64,000 bases of DNA, taken from positions 1,798,001 through 1,862,000 of the forward strand of contig NZ_JADPJI010000005.1 of NCBI RefSeq assembly GCF_023073355.1, written 5' to 3'. Under the pieces are notes generated by a model. It saw only the letters and a list, made by a program, of their open reading frames with translations. It had not been told where the DNA came from and ran no database searches. The translations under genes and the position numbers were made by a program. Shown in pieces: positions 35,037 to 42,910 of this stretch. The DNA comes from Bradyrhizobium sp. 199. Lineage in GTDB: Bacteria; Pseudomonadota; Alphaproteobacteria; Rhizobiales; Xanthobacteraceae. How positions within the stretch are numbered: the first letter of the stretch is position 1; each line of letters starts with the position of its first letter.

Positions 35037-35390
35037 TCAATCCGGCACCAGCAGCCGAAGATTGCCTTTGAAACGGATGCTCTGCTTGCCGGCGAGCGCC
35101 ATGCCTTCGCCATAGGCGGTCTCGTCGGTGTAGGTGCCGCTGAAGCCGATGGTCACGATTTTGCGTCCCCACACCGGGCGTTCGTCGAACGAGGGCGAGT
35201 GCTCCTCGTTGGTGAGCTCGCCCTTCCACTTGCCCTCAGCCGAGGTGTAGCTGCCGTAGGCGAAGAAGAATGAATCGCCGCCCCGCATGGTGCCGTCGCG
35301 CAGCACCATGACACCCTGATTGCCGCCCTGGACAGCATCCAGCATCTGGATGCGAATGTGATAGAGCCCGTTCCTGATCGTCATCTTCAT
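35037..35390 (-). CDS. Single GrlR-domain protein, paralogue 3
   Basis: This 117-residue protein has one GrlR-like domain: TIRNGLYHIRIQMLD, TMRGGDSFFFAYGSYTS, EHSPSFDERPVWGRKIV, GFSGTYTDETAYG and a final AGKQSIRFKGNL. It matches the second domain of the two tandem paralogues (for example GGDxxFxxxGSY and AGK(R/Q)S(L/I)R). I chose ATG 35390; ATG 35384 and an extension to 35444 are possible. It is divergent from the DUF2161 gene. Confidence 0.75.
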   Translation of the reverse strand: MKMTIRNGLYHIRIQMLDAVQGGNQGVMVLRDGTMRGGDSFFFAYGSYTSAEGKWKGELTNEEHSPSFDERPVWGRKIVTIGFSGTYTDETAYGEGMALAGKQSIRFKGNLRLLVPD

Positions 35391-35511
35391 CGAGCGCCCG
35401 GCTATCCCGCTCGCAAGATAACCCCACCACAGGTTCCCGATCAAATGCGCAGGGTCCCAAATCCGATCCGGGCTAGACTGCGCTCGACTGATTCTCCGAT
35501 CGGACGCGCCC

Positions 35512-36198
35512 TTGGAAACCGCACTTTACCTGCCCGTCAAACGCTTCCTCGAAGAGCTCGGCTTCGCCGTGAAGGGCGAGATCGGTGGCTGCGATCTCGT
35601 CGGCCTCAGCGCCGGCGACCCACCGGTGGTGGTGATCGGGGAGCTCAAGCTCGCCTTCAATCTCGAGCTGATCCTGCAGGCGGTCGACCGTGCGCCGGCC
35701 GGCGACGAGGTCTGGATCGCGGCGAAGATGTCGATTCGGGGCAAGGGTCGCGAGAGCGACGCTCGCTACCGCAATCTCTGCCGCCGCCTCGGCTTCGGCA
35801 TGCTCGGGGTCACTGATCGCGGACAGGTCGAGGTGCTGGTGAAGCCGCCGACGGCGGCGCCGCGCCGCGAGCCGAAGGTACGTTCGCGCCTCGTCGCCGA
35901 GCATCAGCGTCGCCAGGGCGATCCCGTGCTCGGCGGCAGCACCCGCGCGCCGATCATGACAGCCTATCGGCAGCAGGCGCTGGCCTGCGCCTCGGAACTC
36001 GCCGGTGGGCCACGGAAAGTGCGAGAATTGCGCGAACGTTGTCCTGATGCGGGCAAGATCTTGCTTAACAATGTGTATGGCTGGTTCGAACGGGCCGACC
36101 GGGGAATCTACGGGCTCACCGAGGCCGGACACGCCGCCTTGAAACGCTGGCCGCAGACGGCGATCAGGGACTCCGCACGCGCGGCATCCCTGCCCTAG
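35512..36198 (+). CDS. DUF2161 PD-(D/E)XK-like protein
   Basis: This 228-residue protein starts at TTG and begins LPVKRFLEELGFAVKGEIGGCDLVGLS, then VVVIGELKLAFNLELILQAVDR. These are the conserved Asp and E-x-K parts of the PD-(D/E)XK nuclease fold typical of the DUF2161 family. A C-terminal region (about 160-210) looks like a winged helix (VRELRERCPDAGKILLNNVYGWFERADRG). It may bind or process nucleic acid; no partner methyltransferase or helicase is near. The start is chosen because upstream sequence lacks an ATG in frame. Confidence 0.8.
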   Translation: METALYLPVKRFLEELGFAVKGEIGGCDLVGLSAGDPPVVVIGELKLAFNLELILQAVDRAPAGDEVWIAAKMSIRGKGRESDARYRNLCRRLGFGMLGVTDRGQVEVLVKPPTAAPRREPKVRSRLVAEHQRRQGDPVLGGSTRAPIMTAYRQQALACASELAGGPRKVRELRERCPDAGKILLNNVYGWFERADRGIYGLTEAGHAALKRWPQTAIRDSARAASLP

Positions 36199-36221
36199 CG
36201 GAATTCACATCGGGGATTCGC

Positions 36222-36521
36222 ATGATCGTTGTGACTGGCAGTGTGACGGTTCGGCCCGAGACATTCGAAGAGGCGCGCCGCCTCAGCCTCGAACACGTTC
36301 ATCGCTCGCGCCTGGAGCCCGGCTGCATCTCGCACGCGGTGCATGTGGATTGCGAGAACCCCCTCAGGTTGGTGTTCTTGGAGCAATGGGCCCACCGCGC
36401 CGCCCTCGCCGCGCATTTCGCGGTACCTGCATCCGGGGCGTTCGTGCGCGGCCTGCGCTCGTTGGCCGAGGGGCCGACGACCCTCGACCTCTACGACGCC
36501 AGCAGGCTTGAAAATCTGTGA
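36222..36521 (+). CDS. Antibiotic biosynthesis monooxygenase-domain (ABM) protein
   Basis: This 99-residue ferredoxin-like alpha+beta protein has IVVTGSVTVRPETFEEARRLSLEH, EPGCISHAVHVDCENPLRLVFLEQW and a terminal TTLDLYD strand, the standard order of ABM/YgiN-type dimeric barrels. Members act as cofactor-independent oxygenases or as small-molecule handling proteins. The ATG follows CGGGGATTCGC and lies 23 bases after the DUF2161 stop. Confidence 0.85.
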   Translation: MIVVTGSVTVRPETFEEARRLSLEHVHRSRLEPGCISHAVHVDCENPLRLVFLEQWAHRAALAAHFAVPASGAFVRGLRSLAEGPTTLDLYDASRLENL

Positions 36522-36606
36522 GTGCATAGCTGAGATGCCACACCATTTTCATATTGCAATGCAACATTGGTGGCACTAGGTATCCCGGCATCGAAACGAG
36601 GCCGTT

Positions 36607-36912
36607 ATGAACGCAGACTGGAATACCAAATATGGCACGCGGCGCGTGCGTCATGATCCGCCCACCCTGGACGAGGCGATCTTTGCCGCCATCGGCATCA
36701 CTGACGATCACGAGCAGCAGGCCGAGATCGCCGCTGCCTTGATGGGGATGCCGCTCGACGTCGTGCAGGCCGAGGTGAAGAAGCAGGCGCGCACCAACAG
36801 CCGCATCACTGCGACGCGCGTGATCGCCGGTGAACAGGGTGCACAGCGCTCCGTCGTGGTCGAACGCCGCGTCGTCCGCCGTTTCGGCAACGACAAGCGC
36901 ACCGGGACCTGA
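36607..36912 (+). CDS. Conserved-looking hypothetical protein
   Basis: This 101-residue soluble protein contains LDEAIFAAIGITDDHEQQAEIAAALMGMPLDVVQAEVKKQ, a helical pair, then a basic C-terminus with VVVERRVVRRFG. ATG behind AAACGAGGCCGTT; followed by a good terminator. Basic, helical and short, it could be a DNA- or RNA-binding accessory protein, but I do not recognise a named family. Confidence 0.65.
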   Translation: MNADWNTKYGTRRVRHDPPTLDEAIFAAIGITDDHEQQAEIAAALMGMPLDVVQAEVKKQARTNSRITATRVIAGEQGAQRSVVVERRVVRRFGNDKRTGT

Positions 36913-36944
36913 GCGGCCCGGTCGTCTACCCCAATACAATGCAA

Positions 36945-36976
36945 GAGCGGGCCGGTTTTGCCGGTCCGCTTTTTTG
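36945..36976 (+). terminator. Rho-independent terminator
   Basis: GAGCGGGCCGG-TTTTG-CCGGTCCGC followed by six T residues is a textbook terminator hairpin, 33 bases after the stop of the 101-residue gene. Confidence 0.9.
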
Positions 36977-36998
36977 ATTCCGGTCCTGCTTTTTTAGG

Positions 36999-37610
36999 TC
37001 AGGCGGCGCGATTGCCGTACATGCTGGAGATGATCTTCCAGCACGTCGAGTTGAAGCTGAGAAGAGCACGACCGGCTGTGAAGGGCGAAGCCGCGAGGTC
37101 AGCGAGTTCGGCCTCGGGCGCCTTGACGAGATCGATCGTGCCGGTCGATTCGCCATGGCGGAAGGTGAGATGCGCCCCGAACTTCCGGGCGAGCGCCCGC
37201 ATCGCGTGGTTCTCGGCGCCGGTGGTGATGCGCAGGCGCTTGTAGCCTTTCCAGCGCGCCTCCGCGATCAGCCGGCTGAACAGCACGGTGCCGACGTTCT
37301 GACGGCGCGCCGAGGCCTCCACGCTGAAAGCGACCTCGGGCAGCGAATCGCCCGCCGGGGGATGCAGTTCGGCCGCACCGCGGACCACGCCGTCAACGAT
37401 GTAGGCGACGATCACAGTGCCATCCTCGGCACAGCGCGCGGCGTATCGCTCGATGAAGCTGTCGTCGAGAAAACCGTTGAAACGATCATGCCGGCTTTCG
37501 GCATCGAGTCTCAGCAGGTGATCGCGCAGCAGTGGCAATTCTTCCTGCTGGCTCAAGGTCCGCACATAGCCCGGAACGGACATCATGCGGGTAGTGTCTT
37601 CAAGTGCCAC
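36999..37610 (-). CDS. GNAT family acetyltransferase
   Basis: This 203-residue protein has a GNAT fold: VAYIVDGVVRGAAELHP, AFSVEASARRQNVGTVLFSRLIAEARWKGYKRLRI (the acetyl-CoA loop in the form RRQNVGTVLF, replacing the canonical R/QxxGxG/A), and HAMRALARKFGAHLTFR. I prefer the GTG at 37610 because AAGAGGAG precedes it at proper spacing; a TTG nine codons earlier is the longest frame. Substrate unknown. A stress- or tRNA/small-molecule role cannot be specified. Confidence 0.85.
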   Translation of the reverse strand: MALEDTTRMMSVPGYVRTLSQQEELPLLRDHLLRLDAESRHDRFNGFLDDSFIERYAARCAEDGTVIVAYIVDGVVRGAAELHPPAGDSLPEVAFSVEASARRQNVGTVLFSRLIAEARWKGYKRLRITTGAENHAMRALARKFGAHLTFRHGESTGTIDLVKAPEAELADLAASPFTAGRALLSFNSTCWKIISSMYGNRAA

Positions 37611-37760
37611 GTCAAAACTCCTCTTGGTGTCCCTCAAGGAGGCGTTCGAATCCCTAGGTCCCTAATATTGTGCGTCGCAGCACACCTTTCAAGCCGGGAA
37701 CCTGCCCAAGTTTAGGGCATGCGGGGCGACTAATTCGTTAATGAGATCAAGGCCCCGTAG

Positions 37761-38162
37761 TCACAAGAGGACCAGTTGGGTTTGGGTCACCACCGCGACC
37801 AGCTTACCGTCTTCGGTCTCCAGCCGGGTGGTCCAGACCTGGGTCCGGCGGCCGCGATGGACCGGCCTTGCAGTGGCAATGACCGTGGTTCCCTCCTTGG
37901 CCCCGCCGATGAAATTGGTCTTGCTCTCTAACGTGGTCGTGCCCTTGGCGTCCTCAGGCAGGTTAATCACGGTCGCGGCCGCGCCAACCGAATCGGCCAG
38001 CGCCATCACGGCCCCGCCGTGGATGGTGTGGTGGAGCGTGCAGAGATCGGCCCGGACCGTCATCCGCGCTACCACGCGGTCCTTCTCAGCCTCGACGAAC
38101 TCGACGCCCTTGAACTCGGCGAACGGCATCTTCATCGCTTTAAGTTTCTCGAGCGGCGTCAT
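37761..38162 (-). CDS. PaaI-type hotdog-fold thioesterase
   Basis: This 133-residue protein has the hotdog pattern LCTLHHTIHGGAVMALADSVGAAATV, with HGG followed by an acidic catalytic position, and a C-terminal strand set (GTTVIATARPVHRGRRTQVW). It should hydrolyse acyl- or aryl-CoA thioesters in the cytoplasm. I chose the ATG at 38162 because GGAGGACATCTG lies just upstream; the frame starts five codons earlier. Confidence 0.9.
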   Translation of the reverse strand: MTPLEKLKAMKMPFAEFKGVEFVEAEKDRVVARMTVRADLCTLHHTIHGGAVMALADSVGAAATVINLPEDAKGTTTLESKTNFIGGAKEGTTVIATARPVHRGRRTQVWTTRLETEDGKLVAVVTQTQLVLL

Positions 38163-38272
38163 CAGATGTCCTCCCAATTCCTTGTTGTCTCAGCGTGAAT
38201 GGCTTTGCGTGGCAAGGCAATGACGTCTGAGGTCATGGCCGCGCCAACATCGGCGTGTAACGTCAACAATCG

Positions 38273-38410
38273 CGTGTCCCGGACCCGCTGCAACGCGTCA
38301 GCGTTGCTGCGCTGAGCCGGGACCATCTCGCGACAGAGCACAATGCAGCGTGGGCCCAGGCTCTGCAGCGCATCACGCCGCAAGTCCGGCGCGCTGCGCT
38401 GCTTCCGGGG
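38273..38410. repeat. Dispersed palindromic repeat, family A, copy 4 (diverged)
   Basis: The left part CGTGTCCCGGACCCGCTGCA and GCTGAGCCGGGACC are shared with copy 1 in the same orientation. The right part (GGGCCCAGGCTCTGCAGCGCATCACGCC, to GCTTCCGGGG) is more diverged than in copies 2 and 3. It fills the gap between the thioesterase start and the kynU stop. Confidence 0.65.
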
Positions 38411-38421
38411 TACGGCGGAGC

Positions 38422-39630
38422 TCACGTTACCGCATGCACCACCTGGTACTCCGGCCTGCGCCACACATCGCCTGCAATCACCCCCTCGATGATCTCGGCC
38501 GCCCGGACGATCTCGTCCTCACCGATATACAGCGGCGTGATCCCGAAGCGCATGATGTCAGGCGCGCGGAAATCGCCGATGACCCCACGGGCGATCAGGG
38601 CTTGCATCGCGGCATAGCCGCCGTCGAAGACGAAAGAGACGTGCGAGCCGCGCTGCTCGTGCGCCCGGGGCGTCACCAGCGTCAGCGACGGACAACGCCG
38701 CTCGACTTCGGCGATCAGCAGGTCGCCGAGCGCCAGCGACCGTGCGCGAACCTCCGCGATATCGACACGCTCCCAGATGTCGAGCGAGGCCTCCAGCGCC
38801 GCCATCGCCAACACCGGCGGCGTGCCGACGCGCATGCGCTCGACACCGCCGGCGGCCGCATAGGCAAGCTCGAATGCGAAGGGTTTGGCATGGCCCATCC
38901 ACCCCGACAGCGCAGCGCGCGCGCTGTCGGCGTGGCGCGGCGCGACGTAGAGGAAGGCCGGCGCGCCGGGGCCGGCATTGATGTATTTGTAGGTGCACCC
39001 CGCCGCGAAATCGGCACCGCTCCGGGCGAGATCCACCGGCAGTGCCCCGGCGGAATGCGCGAGATCCCAGACCGTGACGATACCGAGCGCATCGGCCTTT
39101 GCAGTCAGATGGGCCATGTCATGGCGCCGGCCGGTGCGGTAGTCGACCTCGGTGAGGTAGAGCACCGCGACCTCCTCCGACAGCGCGGATTCGACCTCCT
39201 CCGGCGCGACCAGCCGCAATCGATGGCCGCGCCCGAGCGTGGCGATCAGGCCTTCGGCCATATAGATGTCGGTCGGGAAGTTGCCGGTGTCAGACAGGAC
39301 GATCTTGCGCGACGCATTCATGTCGAGCGCCGCGGCGAGCGCCTGATAGACCTTGAGCGACAGCGTATCTCCAACCATCACCGAGCCGGCTTCCGCGCCG
39401 ATCAGGCGCGCGATGCGATCGCCGAGATGGCGCGGCTGGGCGTACCAGCCTGCACTGTTCCAGGCACGGATCAGCTCATTGCCCCACTCAGTGGTGATGA
39501 CGCGGTTGACGCGCTCGGCAACCCCGAGCGGAAGCGCGCCCAGCGAGTTGCCGTCGAGATAGATCACGCCGTCCGGCAAATGGAACAGAGCTCTGGTGTC
39601 GTGATAGACGCGGTATTTGGTCATCGGCAT
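38422..39630 (-). CDS. kynU: Kynureninase
   Basis: This 402-residue PLP enzyme has IYLDGNSLGALPLGV, SVMVGDTLSLKVYQALAAAL, LYLTEVDYRTGRRHDM, the VWDLAHSAGALPVDL Asp region, and the lysine block CTYKYINAGPGAPAF. It cleaves kynurenine to anthranilate and alanine. The ATG at 39630 follows the kynA stop by two bases, so the genes are co-transcribed and probably translationally coupled. It completes the route from tryptophan with the two genes upstream. Confidence 0.96.
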   Translation of the reverse strand: MPMTKYRVYHDTRALFHLPDGVIYLDGNSLGALPLGVAERVNRVITTEWGNELIRAWNSAGWYAQPRHLGDRIARLIGAEAGSVMVGDTLSLKVYQALAAALDMNASRKIVLSDTGNFPTDIYMAEGLIATLGRGHRLRLVAPEEVESALSEEVAVLYLTEVDYRTGRRHDMAHLTAKADALGIVTVWDLAHSAGALPVDLARSGADFAAGCTYKYINAGPGAPAFLYVAPRHADSARAALSGWMGHAKPFAFELAYAAAGGVERMRVGTPPVLAMAALEASLDIWERVDIAEVRARSLALGDLLIAEVERRCPSLTLVTPRAHEQRGSHVSFVFDGGYAAMQALIARGVIGDFRAPDIMRFGITPLYIGEDEIVRAAEIIEGVIAGDVWRRPEYQVVHAVT

Positions 39631-39632
39631 TT

Positions 39633-40472
39633 CTACAGAATGGTTCGCACGCGCCAGAGCTCGGGAAACAACTCTACCTCCAGCATGCGTTTGAGATAGC
39701 TGACGCCACCGGTGCCGCCGGTCCCGCGCTTGAAGCCGATGACGCGCTCGACCGTCGTCACGTGGTTGAAGCGCCAGCGGCGGAAATAATCCTCGAAGTC
39801 GACCAGTTTTTCGGCGAGCTCGTAGAGCATCCAATGCGTCTCCGGCGCCTCGTAGACGACGCGCCAGGCCTGCAGCACGCCTTCGTTGAAGCTGTGGGTC
39901 TCGCGGATATCGCGAGCCAGCACCGCGGCCGGCATCTTGAGCCCGTTGCGGTCTGCGAGCCGCAGCACCTCGTCATAGAGGCTGGGCGTCGCGAGTTCAG
40001 CCTCCAGCAGCTTCGCCGTTTCCCCATCGTGCGCGTGCGGCTTGAGCATGGCATGATTGCGGTTGCCAAGCAGGAATTCGATCAGCCGGTACTGGCGCGA
40101 CTGGAAGCCCGAGGACTGGCCGAGTTGCGAGCGGAAGCGGGTGTACTCGCTCGGCGTCATGGTGCGCAGCACGTCCCAGGCGTTGTTGAGCTGCTCGAAG
40201 ATGCGCGACATCCGCGCCAGCATCTTCATTGCAGGTTGCACCTCGTCGCTGGCGATGGCGCGGCGCGCAGCGCTGAGTTCGTGGATGGCGAGGCGCATCC
40301 ACAGCTCCGTGGTCTGATGCTGGATGATGAACAGCATCTCGTCATGGGCTTCCGAGAGTGGATGCTGCGCGCCGAGGATTGCATCCAGCGCCAGGTAGTC
40401 GCCATAGGACATCCGCCGGGTGAAATCGGTCTCGGCGCCTTCGCTCGTGGGATCGTAATCGCTGGACGTCAT
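39633..40472 (-). CDS. kynA: Tryptophan 2,3-dioxygenase
   Basis: This 279-residue heme dioxygenase has [53 protein letters not shown] and the C-terminal [23 protein letters not shown], which includes the axial histidine region and the substrate-loop GTGG. It opens the indole ring of tryptophan to N-formylkynurenine. It is the middle gene between the formamidase-type hydrolase and kynU. Confidence 0.97.
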   Translation of the reverse strand: MTSSDYDPTSEGAETDFTRRMSYGDYLALDAILGAQHPLSEAHDEMLFIIQHQTTELWMRLAIHELSAARRAIASDEVQPAMKMLARMSRIFEQLNNAWDVLRTMTPSEYTRFRSQLGQSSGFQSRQYRLIEFLLGNRNHAMLKPHAHDGETAKLLEAELATPSLYDEVLRLADRNGLKMPAAVLARDIRETHSFNEGVLQAWRVVYEAPETHWMLYELAEKLVDFEDYFRRWRFNHVTTVERVIGFKRGTGGTGGVSYLKRMLEVELFPELWRVRTIL

Positions 40473-40508
40473 GGACAGGCCCTTTCGATCTATCTTCCCC
40501 GGCTTTGC

Positions 40509-41318
40509 TCAGTCGAGGCCGATCAGGCGCGCGGTGATCGGCGACGACGGATCCTTCAGTCCGTCGATCACGGTAAAATGGTTCAGCCCGGGGTCGACGA
40601 CGAGGCGGGTCGGCACGTCGAAGCCGGTCCAGATATTGGCCATCAGATCGGACTGGCGGATGAATTCGGGCCGCTCGCCGCCACCGACCCAGGCGGTCAC
40701 CGGCGAATGCCCGCGCGGCAGATGCAGTGCCGCGCTCTCCAGCGTCGCCTCCTCCATGGTCATGCGCAGCGTCTCATTCATCTTTGTCTTCAGGAGCGGG
40801 CGCAGATCGTGCAGGCCGCTGATCGAGAGCGTCCCGGCGATACGGTTGACGACGGCAGGCTCGAGCCGGCTGTCGTCGCACAGCATGCGCGTGACGAGGT
40901 GGCCGCCCGCGGAATGGCCGGCAAGCCGGATCGGCCCAGCGACGAGCGAGGCCGCCTTGGCGATCGCGGCAGTGATCTCGGCGGTGATGTCACAGATGCG
41001 CGCGGCCGGCGTGAACGTGTAGCTCGGCAACGCCACCGTCCAGCCGTGGTGGCGCGCGCCTTCGGCGAGATCGGTCCAGGTCGACTTGTCGAACCGCATC
41101 CAGTAGCCGCCATGCACGAACACGACGAGACCCTTGCTGTCGACGTCGGGCAGGATCAGGTCGAGACGCTGCCGCTCACCGGAGCCATAGGCGATGTCGG
41201 CGCGAAAATCCTTCAGTCCGGCGCGGTACAACGCCGCCCGCTCCGCCCACAGCGCCGGAATCTTGTCCGAGCCAGGGATATGGGCCGAATTGGCATAAGC
41301 ATCATCCCAATCGCGCAT
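40509..41318 (-). CDS. Alpha/beta hydrolase, probable kynurenine formamidase
   Basis: This 269-residue protein has HGGYW at 69-73 (oxyanion), GHSAGG at 134-139 (nucleophile Ser136) and a C-terminal histidine in GLNHFTVIDGL. This is the alpha/beta-hydrolase type of arylformamidase known from eukaryotes and some bacteria, distinct from the metal-dependent KynB cyclase-like family. Position as first gene of the kynA-kynU operon makes hydrolysis of N-formylkynurenine to kynurenine the likely role. ATG behind CGGGAGCAACA. Confidence 0.88.
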   Translation of the reverse strand: MRDWDDAYANSAHIPGSDKIPALWAERAALYRAGLKDFRADIAYGSGERQRLDLILPDVDSKGLVVFVHGGYWMRFDKSTWTDLAEGARHHGWTVALPSYTFTPAARICDITAEITAAIAKAASLVAGPIRLAGHSAGGHLVTRMLCDDSRLEPAVVNRIAGTLSISGLHDLRPLLKTKMNETLRMTMEEATLESAALHLPRGHSPVTAWVGGGERPEFIRQSDLMANIWTGFDVPTRLVVDPGLNHFTVIDGLKDPSSPITARLIGLD

Positions 41319-41391
41319 TGTTGCTCCCGAGGACTCGTCTCACGAACCGGACGCAGTCTGCCACTGGCGCGGGCAGCATCCTAGTCTTTAT

Positions 41392-41403
41392 TTTAAGCTT
41401 AAA
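41392..41403. promoter_or_regulatory. AT-rich palindrome upstream of the kynurenine operon
   Basis: TTTAAGCTTAAA is a perfect 12-base palindrome in a short AT-rich stretch, 74-85 bases upstream of the formamidase start. Kynurenine operons in other proteobacteria are controlled by the Lrp/AsnC-type KynR, which binds AT-rich palindromic sites. No kynR-like gene is in the window. Confidence 0.35.
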
Positions 41404-41452
41404 GGAATTGGAGGGCTGGTGGATTGAGCAAGCAAGCGCCTCAGCTACTGTG

Positions 41453-41550
41453 TCGTAGGGCGGGCAAAGCGAACCGTGCCTACCAATTTCGCAGGCAACC
41501 GAAGCAAGACGGGGGGCACGGCGCAGGAGCGCCTTTGCCTACCCTACGAG
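41453..41550. repeat. Dispersed palindromic repeat, family D, plus a 15-base tandem duplication
   Basis: TCGTAGGGCGGGCAAAGC...GTGCCTACC on the left mirrors GGCACGG...GCCTTTGCCTACCCTACGA on the right, a large interrupted palindrome of a type common in Bradyrhizobium intergenic DNA. Its right edge overlaps a direct repeat: ACGAGACCTGCGACT occurs at 41546-41560 and again at 41561-41575. Confidence 0.7.
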
Positions 41551-41579
41551 ACCTGCGACTACGAGACCTGCGACTGCAG

Positions 41580-42857
41580 CTACGCCTTCTCCACTCCGCA
41601 CCATTCCGCGATGAACAGCGCCATCGCCTTTGTCGTCTTCTTCAGCGACTCCAGCTCGACATATTCGTTGAAGCCGTGCATCTCGCCGCCGCTGGCGCCG
41701 AAGCACAGGCTCGGGATGCCATGGTTGAGGCCATAGAAGCGGGTATCGGTGAGCGCTGTGAAGACGAGGTCCTCGACCGCGCCGCCATAGACCTTGTTGA
41801 AGGCCTTGCCGAACGCGGCCTCCGGCGCGGCGGCGTCGGTCAGTTCGTAGCCTTCCGACAGGAAGCCCGACCATTCGATCTCGGGCGGATTGTTGGCGAG
41901 GAAGCGGTGGTTGCGCGCTGCGGCAGCGACGCAGGCCGTGATCTCCTTCTGGTGATCGGCGATCGACCAACCCGGCAACACGGCGATCCGGCAATCGACG
42001 TCGCACCAGGCCGGCACGCTGGAGGCCCAGTCGCCGCCTTTGATGATGCCAGGATTGAAGTTGATGGGATGGTTCAGCGTCTTGAAGTGACGATCGGCTT
42101 TGGCGCGCTCGTTCCACTCGATCTCGAGTTTTTGCAGCGCCTGGATCAAATGATAGGCGGCCATGATCGCATTCGCCCCGGAGCCGGCAAAGGCGACATG
42201 GGTCGGATGGCCCTTCACGCGCAGGCGAAACCAGATCACGCCGACCTGCGAGCGCACCATCTTGCCGCCGGTCGGCTCCGGAATGAAACAGGCGTCCGCA
42301 CGATAGCCGCGCTGGAGCGTCGAGAGCGCACCGACGCCGGTGCTCTCCTCCTCGATCACCGACTGGAAGTGAATCCGCGCTGTCGGCTTGAACCCCGCGG
42401 CCTTGATCGCATCCAGGGCATAGAGCGCGCCGATGGTGCCCGACTTCATGTCGCAGGCACCGCGGCCGAACATCTTGCCGTCTTTGACGACGGGCGAGAA
42501 CGGCGGCGTGTCCCATAATTCCAGCGGCCCGGCCGGCACCACGTCGCAGTGCCCCTGCAGGATCAGCGACTTGCCACTGCTCGTTTGCGGACGGTAGGTG
42601 CCCACCACCGAGCGCGCCCTGGAGAAATCATGCTCGATCGGGCCGAAGCCGCGCAGATCCTTGAGGTCGTCGACGTTGATGTGCCAGTCGTCGACCTCGT
42701 AGCCCCGTTCGCGCAGGAGGTCGCCGATCATGTCCTGGCACGGCCCCTCCGCCCCGCGGGTGGAGGGAATCGCGACGAAATCGCGTGTGGTGGCAAGCTG
42801 GGCCTCAAAGCCGACATCGACGGCCTCGAGAATCCTCTGCTGCGTTTCGGCATTCAT
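41580..42857 (-). CDS. M20 family metallopeptidase (ArgE/DapE/ACY1 type)
   Basis: This 425-residue protein has the M20 metal sites LQGHCDVVPAG (HxD), GRGACDMKSG (bridging Asp), EEESTGVGA (catalytic and metal Glu) and a C-terminal FYGLNHGIPSLCFG region, with the lid domain starting at IWFRLRVKGHPTHVAFAG. It should hydrolyse an amide bond (deacylase/deacetylase or dipeptidase). The exact substrate is unknown. I chose the ATG at 42857, 6 bases after GGAGTTGCCTG; the frame extends to 43028 without support. Confidence 0.9.
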   Translation of the reverse strand: MNAETQQRILEAVDVGFEAQLATTRDFVAIPSTRGAEGPCQDMIGDLLRERGYEVDDWHINVDDLKDLRGFGPIEHDFSRARSVVGTYRPQTSSGKSLILQGHCDVVPAGPLELWDTPPFSPVVKDGKMFGRGACDMKSGTIGALYALDAIKAAGFKPTARIHFQSVIEEESTGVGALSTLQRGYRADACFIPEPTGGKMVRSQVGVIWFRLRVKGHPTHVAFAGSGANAIMAAYHLIQALQKLEIEWNERAKADRHFKTLNHPINFNPGIIKGGDWASSVPAWCDVDCRIAVLPGWSIADHQKEITACVAAAARNHRFLANNPPEIEWSGFLSEGYELTDAAAPEAAFGKAFNKVYGGAVEDLVFTALTDTRFYGLNHGIPSLCFGASGGEMHGFNEYVELESLKKTTKAMALFIAEWCGVEKA

Positions 42858-42910
42858 CAGGCAACTCCAGCCATTCCAATGGTCCCAGGGAGTGCGCAAA
42901 CTAACCGATT

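Noticed and set aside
37644..37653. GTTCGAATCC, resembling a tRNA T-loop
   Set aside because: Flanking bases do not form a T-stem, and no acceptor, D or anticodon arms can be drawn.
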